Of a stretch of DNA of 64,000 nt, positions 44,601 through 53,600 are shown one piece after another. Each line of letters starts with the position of its first letter. The stretch's first letter is position 1. The position numbers and the translations under genes are program-made. The notes under the pieces were generated by a model that made no database searches, was not told where the DNA came from, and saw only the letters and a list, made by a program, of their open reading frames with translations. The DNA comes from Scolanthus callimorphus (taxonomy: Eukaryota > Cnidaria > Anthozoa > Actiniaria > Edwardsiidae). The stretch lies in assembly GCA_033964015.1 (NCBI GenBank), contig CM066920.1, positions 7,531,912 to 7,595,911 on the forward strand, written 5' to 3'.

Positions 44601-47600
44601 CTTTCGAGAAAAAATCTAAACTGAAAGTATGTTCCTTCTATTCCACCTGCTGCGGCCAAGTGCTAATGACTTTTCAATGTATGCAGCAATCTAGCCACTT
44701 AGATTTGTACAATCGCTCGAGTCTTTGTCAGATGGTCGATTGTTGCTTGTTGCTAGTCTTCTTAATGACCAAGCCTATAGCGCGAGGGTTGAAAATCACC
44801 CGAAGACCGCACTTCACACACAAACGAGCTTATAACCCTAGAAAGTCTGAGTGAAATAAAAGAGAACGAAAATTAATTTAATGATCAGTGAGACAGTCCG
44901 CTATAGGCCAGCACTAAGCAAGAGGAAGTAGTGTAATTTCTAAGATAAGCAAACAGCAGTGGTAACTTGGGTAAGAAATCAATTCGACCAATAAAATATA
45001 AACACCATTCCCGCTAGTTGAACAGCATCAGAGACCTTCATTTTAAAAGTAAACATGATTAAAAAAACTCGAGCTTAGAATATCTCTCTTTGTTACAAGT
45101 GCGCAACTGCATGAAAGGGATTCGAGGAGAAAATATAAATACAAGTTTTAATACTCGAGTGCGACCAATCATATTAATTACTATTCAATTAAACCTGAAA
45201 TAATGAAATATTAACAAGCAGCAAACAGTGAGACCCGATACACCAAGCAATAATTAACTATTCGGAGCATTATCTGATGCTTGTTGGAAATCGCCAGGAC
45301 TTGGCTTACAGTAATGCTAATGCACAGACGTTGTAAATTCGTAACTGCTTCTTTATAATCACGAGAGCAGAGCGGCACCCTTAAACAACTCGACAACAAT
45401 ATTTCGTACCTCAAAGGACACAACCGCTTTTGGCGATATGTTTGTAAGTAAACTGTTACTTTCGAGAATTTTATTTTACATTAATAATTCAAATGGTATT
45501 CTCTATGTCTGCCGCAAAAAAGCCAGAAAAACTTGAATCACTATTTTTTTGGGCTGGAGACGAAAGGAAAAATAAGGATTCATAGAATGAGAAAAACTTT
45601 CAGGGTTTTCACAAAGCTTCGCATCAATATTTTGTTATCAACACCAGAAGGAATAAATCTAGAACACTTTGGAAGGACATCAATCATTTTAAGCGTTTAA
45701 CACCTCTAGATAACCATTTTAAACTTTCATAAAGTGTGTTGTGTTTTAGAATAATTATTACTTAAGGGATTTTGGCTGGAAAGAGGCCGATGAATCAATC
45801 GAAAAAAATAGTCACTGGGGTCAACGGTTTGAATGAACAACTTTCTTGTAACCTTATTAAACATTACAAAAACTTTAAAAGCGTTCCACGCGCTATCTTA
45901 ATTAGTAGTTTTGTTGACTCTGAGCTCCTTCTGTCGTCGGCGTTTGGCACTGTTGATTGGGAAACTACATCGGCGTACGTCACTGCAAAGCCTTAGGTTC
46001 GCGCCCAACAAGGAGAGAATCAAGCGGTGATGAGATTTGATGAGAGTTGACTATTTCACTCTCACAGCGCAATTCAGCTTACTAGCTGCGAGTCTGGGGG
46101 TCGGTTAAAAAAAAGAAAAAAAAAAAACCCCACATACTTTCAAGGGGTTGCGATCAAACGGTTAAATCTCTCAGCAACTCTCCTGTCGAATTTGAACAAG
46201 TTCAAAGTGAATGAGAGTTGATAAGAGATTGCGCGCAAAAGTGCACGAGAGTAGAACTCTTATCAACCCACATCACCGATCCGTGCTTTAATTTCATCAA
46301 CATGTAACACTTTAAACTGTGTTCTTAAACGCTGGAGATCAATTTGAATCAATACGATTAACATGTCTTTTCTTCTTTGTTCATGTCATGCTGTTTTACA
46401 CGGGTGTGTACCCAGTGGAAATGTAGAGAGGGCCCAGGTAGCCAACAAAAGGTCGCAGGCCTCTGGGCCACCCCGTTGGCAAACTTCTTCATTGGAATTC
46501 AATTGTTGAATGTTGCCCCCTTTGACGCGGGGCTTTGGCTTGGTTGCTCCTCTATTGAAGCACTAAAATACCATAAAAACGTGACGAAATTTGTCAATGA
46601 TCCTTAATTATGGGAAAATTCACAACAAAAAAGGCACAGAGTCCTCTCTGGTTCCACCCCGTTGCAAAAATACTGGATTCGCCACTACAAAATGTTGCCC
46701 CTTTTGACGCAGGCCTTAGATTTGCTTGATCTCCTATACTAGTGAAACACGGAAACGACATAAACACGTCACAACATTTGGGCGCGCCACCCTGATAGTA
46801 ACATTCGGGACAATTGAAGGTAAATAATCCGAAATATCTCGGAGTATACTAGCTCACTATTTTTTTTATTAGAATGTTAATTTTCAAATGTTTCTAGCAT
46901 ATTTTTAATGCAAGTCCAAAAATAAAGGGACCGGCATCACCTGAGATCAGATTGAAGATAATAACTGTTATTTTGAATTGCGCATAGCTTTAGAGCGAAT
47001 TTCACATGACTGTAGTGAAACCAATCGCAAAGTAATTACACCAATTCTGAATAAAACGTATAGGAGTAATTACAAAGTAATTGCGAATTACTCACGACAG
47101 TCATCTGAAATCCACCCTAAATCTACACCGTGTTTAAATCAAGTTATTAGTGTATTGTGTTGTGCTGTATTGTATGAAGTGAGAGAACAACTTTGAAGTC
47201 AAATGTTCTGAAAAGACTGAGCTATGTTCGTAGACCCCGTCCACACGAGACCGGCACAAAACCGGACCGGTACAATTCTGGTTCGGCACCGTCGCGCGTT
47301 CACACGGGACCTGCGGTACCGGACCGATTTTGGCACGGCTAGGTGTTCTTTTTGGGGACCAGGTCCCGTGTGAACACTGTTGCAAAACGTGCCAGAATTG
47401 TACTCCGGTACCGTATGAACAGGCGGTACCGTACCAGAATTGTGCCGGTCCGGTTTGTACCGGTCTCGTGTGAACGGGGTCTTCGATTTTTACATCTCAG
47501 CCTCAACTTGAGATTGTAAATCTAAACTTAAAGAATGACACCTCCTCCAATGTCTGCATCATAAATCACATACCTGCCCTTTTTCATTGGGGTCCCCTCC

Positions 47601-50600
47601 ATACGCCAGAAGGTCCTTTACGATTTCAGCATGTCCCTTATAGGACGCCCACACTAATGGAGTCCAGCCGCCCTTTTGAAAGGAATAATAGATACCTGTC
47701 AGCCCAACTCAATCATCTCGGAGCAGAAAGAAACGGACGTACAATATAATAGGAGCCTTGAAAGCCCGGGGGGGTACTCCCTATATTGGACTATACGGGG
47801 ATGCTCGGCCCGAAAGGGGTAGGGTTTTCAAGCTGGAGGTATAAGAAAGGGGTAGGGTTTGGAAAATTGTAATTTTGGTATAAAAAAGGGTCTGTATTTC
47901 ACCGGTTTTTCACCCGCAACGCGAGAGCAAAACCGTTTCTTTTTTAACAGAGCACAAAGTTGATTTTTCAGGCTTGGTATAAGAAAGGGGTACCTTTTTC
48001 GGCTTTGGTATAAGAAAGGGGTACCTTTTTTGCTCTAAAATTGGTATAAAGAAGGGTAAGGGGTCCAGAATCTGGGCCGAGCATCCCCGTATAAAAGTTT
48101 TGGGAGTACCCCCCCGGGCTTGAAAGCTTCTAAAACTGCGAAAATAACTCAACATACTACTCTTCCCAGTAGACCGTTACACCTCTCGGTTTTTCAGCCC
48201 GCCGGCGGCTGTCTAAATTGATCGCGTGATCACTTTTTTTGTACCACGTGATGAGTTGCTTATGTACTACATGATCAATGTTTGTGGGCGTAAACTTTGA
48301 GAGTTCATTGTTTTTCTGCATTCCAACGAAGTTTATGCCCAAAACGGTTGATCACGTGGTACATAAGCAACCCATCAACGTGGTACAAAAAAGTTGATCA
48401 CGCGATCAATTTTAGACTGCCGCCGGCGGGTGTAACGGTCTACTGGGAAGAGTAGTACTTATATAAAAATACGACACTTGGCAAGAATTAAAGGTAATTC
48501 CCCCGAAACAGACCTATTTAAGTAAAGCCTGGTGCACAGTAGCGACATAACGACATAAGGACGTTATGTTGCAACGAAAAAAGCACGGGAAAATAACTGA
48601 AAAAATCAATATTTTCCATGGATCTTCATCAGAAAACTTCACTAAAGCAATCTTATGTTATTTTTTTGTCGACTTCAACTTCTTGAAACCACTAAATTTT
48701 GTTCGCGTGACATTTTTCTTATGTCGTTATGTCGCAAGTGTGCACCAGGCTTAACTATGCTAGTCCGAAGGTGACAAAAAAACAAGTTAACTTTTTTATA
48801 TCAAGTATCGTTTCCATGACAACAAGTCACTCGCATTTTTACAAATCAAAGAGGATATATTTTTTTATAACTACTTTGGAGTCTTTCACATCAAGTATCA
48901 TTTCCATGACAACACGTCACTCGCATTTTTACACTTGAATCAAGAAGGAATATACTTTTTTATAACTACTTATTAAGTGTTACATGTTTTGTCACCTTTT
49001 GGACTATCATATTCCTTCTTGATTTGTAAAAATGCAAGTGACTTGTTGTCATAGAACGATACTTGATGTGAAAGACTCCAAACTAGTTATAAAAAAGTAT
49101 CCTGATTTGTAAAAATGCAAATGACTTGTTGTCATAGAAACGATGCTTGATGTGAAAGACTCCAAACTAGTTATAAAAAAGTATCTTGATTTGTAAAAAT
49201 GTGAGTGACTTGTTGTCATGGAAACAATACTTGATGTGAAAGACTCCAAAGTAGTTATAAAAAAGTAAACTTGCTTTTTTGTCACCTTCGGACTAGCATA
49301 ATACGCACATAGCCACAAAAACAATCAGTGGGTTGCCTGTGTGTAATTTTCGAGCGCGCGCGCTCCGTGGGAAAATGTTTGTGACGTCATAAAGAATTCA
49401 ATCAAAGCACGAGAAACTTTGGACAGAAACAGATGAGCGCCTCACGAATCTCGAAAGAAACAGCAGAATTATGCACGAAAACCAAGAAAGTTACGCATAT
49501 AGCCAAAGGTAACGATATTTTAATGTTTGTGGGAGGAACTGGCAGAGTTTTAATTGAGTTTTGCGCAATTTAGAAACATTCCTTCGGCTTCATTTAAAGA
49601 CAATCTTGCACGTCGCGTTGCAGTTGAAAATGAAAACTTCATAAAAATCGCATGCGAAGAGATTTTAGCTTCAAAGACTCCTTACATCGTAATACGAATG
49701 TCTTCGATTTCGAAAGTTCTATTCAGGATAAAGGGGTATTTAAGTCTTTACATAAGCAAAAGTTATTTGTTTTAAAAGGGAAATTCTTCTCCATATATTA
49801 GACGACGGTTCTACATAAGACACAAGCAGCATCGAACTTAGAGGTTATGCCGGTCATGACATGATATCAAATTTCTTGGCTACGCGTTTTAATTTATAAA
49901 CTATATTGAGACTACAACGCCACAAAATATTGACGGCAATTTGTGAGAAAATATTTTCCAATGCGTGAAAATATTTCTTCCAATGCCACAATGCTGAAAT
50001 TGCTGCAAGACATCGATCGGACCAAAATTTACCAATATGTCCAACCAAAATTTGTTTATGGTCAATCAATCAATCGTTATTAATACCACTGAACACATAG
50101 TTGAGGTGCTAAGAATATAATGACCAATTATTATGAAAATAGAGGTTTGAGTGGTTTTGATAATAATATGGTGTCAAACCAGGTAAAAAATATATTTCAT
50201 CTCTGACTCCTGAGATAACTTACCACATCAGCCAGTTGAACTTTAGCCCCATATTCTAGTAGCTCTTTGGAGACATCTGCATGGCCTTCTTTGCAAGCGG
50301 CAATCAATGCAGTCCAACCATCCTGAAAGCAATAAATCAAATATTTATCTTAGATGAGTTCACCCTTCTTATCAAAGATCACCAGGAAATGTGTGGTTCC
50401 AGAAATTATCTCCATACCCCCCCCCCCCCCCCCCCCCTACGGAAGGGCATTGGGGGGAGGGGGGGGGGTGTCCAGTGTTAAGATTCCAGTGTGAAGGCCA
50501 CCACACACAGGCCATTTTTTTGTCGCAATACAAATCATCCTGAGTGATCGGCTTGTGTGTGGAGTTTTGCGAAGAGCTTATTGTAAGATGTTTTATCTGC

Positions 50601-53600
50601 TCGTTTTATCAAACATGTTTTATTTCGTGTGTGGTGGTGTGATAATCTTACAAAAGAAAATCCTGTCAGGGTTGGCTTTTATGTGGCGGCCTTTAGCCAG
50701 CTGGTTTCTTGCTCTCAAATTAGCCAATCAGAAGGCTTTTTGTTGAATTGCCAAGCATTGCAAACAGATTCTCAAGAGATATTGCAATTGAACATCAAAA
50801 TTTTTCCATCTCCTCAGAAAACCTTACCTTACATTAATTAAGTCAAACTGGATTGAATGATCTAGTTTTTGCTTCCCAAAACTGCAAAAAATTTGGTATC
50901 TCACTGGACTTAGGAATGTTTTGTTTTGACAAACAATCATTTTTTCAATCAGTTTTCATTTTTCAGTAGAAGGGAATTTATTGAATGTGATATTACATTG
51001 TTGACATGGCATCATTGAAACTGCACTTATGCACCACAAGAGAATGATTAGTGGATAGATTTTAGCACTTCCAAAATACACTGTATTAGTCTAAATGACA
51101 TCTTAACATGATTGTTTTCATTTTTTATGTCTCACTTTTTACATACTGGTACAAGGTTTAAATTTTGCCTTACATTATTTTTACATATTTTATTCTTCTT
51201 GCTAATGTATATTTTTGGACTGCCTCACATTTTGATACCAGAACACAGGGCCCAATATTAACTTTTTTAGAGAGCTGTTTCGACTGGTGCCTAAATTTTG
51301 AAATTCTAGTCGGCAAACAGTAAAGTTTGGTTGCTATACCAGAAATCTGCCCCCCCCCCAATCTTTTTCTCCTGAATTAATGCTGTTGACTGCTAATTTT
51401 GAGATGGACATTATTCATTATTTTCTTAAAACCTACAGACTGGAAAAAGTGACTAAAATTTTTGCTTGCTAAACCCAAAATCTAGCTGCCATTGGTGACC
51501 ATATGGTCAAAATGTCGTGCCCTGGAAAATATATTTGTCTTCCAATTTTGGCCTTGCATGAGCATCTATATGTAAACATATTATGTCATGCTTGTATTTC
51601 ATAGAATAGAATGTTTGATTCCAGAAAAAATAGAACCCCCATGTCTTGGAAGGGGTAAAGATAGTACCTCTTATAATTGACTTTTTTTACTTAGATTTAC
51701 TGGGCCTATGCCAATAATTTACAATGTACCTTTTATAATTATAAAAAATATAATATCTGTCTGTCTGCAGTACAACCCCCTCCATGCCCCTCTGGGATTT
51801 CTAATTATGAAAAATAAATATACAGTGATGTATGATAGATACAAGGGATACCATCACTCCCTAGGAGGTATGTTTTTTTCTGGAATCACAACAATAAGAA
51901 TAGAATTGAAGAGAATAGAGTACTTTATTTAGCCATGCAACATTGAAAACATGAGACTCATTAACAAACGGGCATGATAATTCATGATTAACAGAAGGCT
52001 GTGATGCAATTAATATGTTATACTTGTTTATCTAAAAATACATATCTTTCTATAGCACAATTCGTAAGCAATTCTCCCATACTGTACCTCATCTTGTGCA
52101 TTGACTTGTGCATTTCTCTTCAATAGCTCATGTACAATCTCTACATTTCCTTTCTCTGAGGCAATAATCAAGGGTGTCTGGCCATTCTGTTGGGCAGAGA
52201 ATCACATCAATAGACCTCCTCAGCTTGGGCGTAATGTTGTCCCATTTCAGATCACGTGGCATTCATTTGAATAATTTTTCTTTGTTTGGGTTGCTTCCAT
52301 ATTCATATATCCTACGGTGCGTAGCAGAAAAACAAAGAAATACTCATGGGAATGCCACGTGATCTGAAATGGGCAAAACAAACAGGCAAGCCGAGGAGGT
52401 CTATTAATACAGTGATTATAACAAAGTGTCAAGAACTTGAATATTATTTTTTGTCAAGTTACCAATTGGTCTTGTTGTAAGGCCAATGTAATATTTCACA
52501 GAGAAGGCACTTTAGAATCAAATAATATACAGTAAGTTGTATCTCGTCATTGGTGTAATTTAAAGTTTTTTATCATTTCCTTGGGTAGATCTTTTGATAA
52601 GTGTTTCAGATCAAATCCAATTATTTTAAAATTAATTTTTTGAATTGAAACCCACTTTATTGAGAACTCAAGAGATTGATTCCTTCAAGCAACCATTACA
52701 TGTCCATTAGTAAATGGCTACTAGTAGTGGCATTTAGAAAACAGTTAATCAGGTTGGTAGGATTTTAAAAGCATTTTGAGTACAGGCTCTTACCATAAAT
52801 AATTACTGGATTGATATTGTACATATGCATGCATACAGTAAGGCTACAATTTTTGTGGCAATGTTTCATGCAGGGCTCCAAATTGTGATTGTATTGGCGA
52901 CTGAAAAGCAATGAGAATTGTTCACTTTGCAAGCAAAAACTATAAGTTACTGGTAAAATTTTGTAGATGGGTCTTGATGTTTGCCTACAGCTGAGTGACA
53001 AGTAAAATTTTCAACTAAATTTATTAAACACTCAGAAGCTTCAAAAATTGTGATGTTGCTTTCAGTTTATTTTGTTGTTCTGGTCAATGAGAGAACTTTT
53101 TATCTAAGGAGATCATTAGTGACTAAGACTTATTGTATAATTCTTAGTCACCAATATAGCTTTGGTTGCCAAAATTAAAGTGTAAAATCTCTTTTGCGAT
53201 CTTCATTACCAGTTGCTAAACTTTTTCCCTTTCCCTTTCTTTGCTTTTCCCCTTATTTCCATTTCCATCTTTCTTTCTCACTTTCTTGCTATTTTTCTGG
53301 GAAACAATTTTTGATAATGATGGGCAAATAAAAGGCTTAACACCAAATTTTGCATAGCACCTGGAATTTAGTGTGAGAATATCGAAAAGCCCCCTCCATA
53401 GAAAGTTAGATCAATATATTGTTTGGTCAACTATAGACTTGACTTCAGGCCAGAATTCACAATAAAGTGAGGAACTGTGAAAAGGACTTATTGTGATTTC
53501 TGGTTGCCAAAGTCCAAAATCTAGTCACCATAAAATTGGCGACCATTTTGTTGCAATGTTGGCCCAGTAAAGGCTCTTTTAATTCCTACTTACCTGATCT

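Larger units (their letters stand above)
42676..47573 (-). other. Large KIDINS220 intron
   Basis: A 4.9-kb intron. It contains inverted-repeat elements at 42720-42890, about 46022-46283, 46991-47119 and 47232-47482. A 131-codon frame at 44264-44659 is unrecognised. No gene is supported. Confidence 0.65.
47673..50223 (-). other. KIDINS220 intron with four adjacent inverted-repeat elements
   Basis: A 2.6-kb intron whose first 1.6 kb is almost entirely four neighbouring elements (47765-48118, 48155-48457, 48536-48751, 48756-49300). The remainder (49301-50223) shows no gene or repeat that I recognise. Confidence 0.7.

Noticed and set aside
44264..44659. A 131-codon minus frame considered as a further alternative KIDINS220 start exon.
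   Set aside because: There is no donor at a phase-0 position, no TATA box was recognised, and the C-terminal half runs on to a stop as a chance frame would.
49049..49324. Minus frame with repeated [19 protein letters not shown] segments (and a plus partner at 48729-48938).
   Set aside because: It is a translation of the 75-bp modules of the element at 48756-49300, open on both sides because the modules are inverted.
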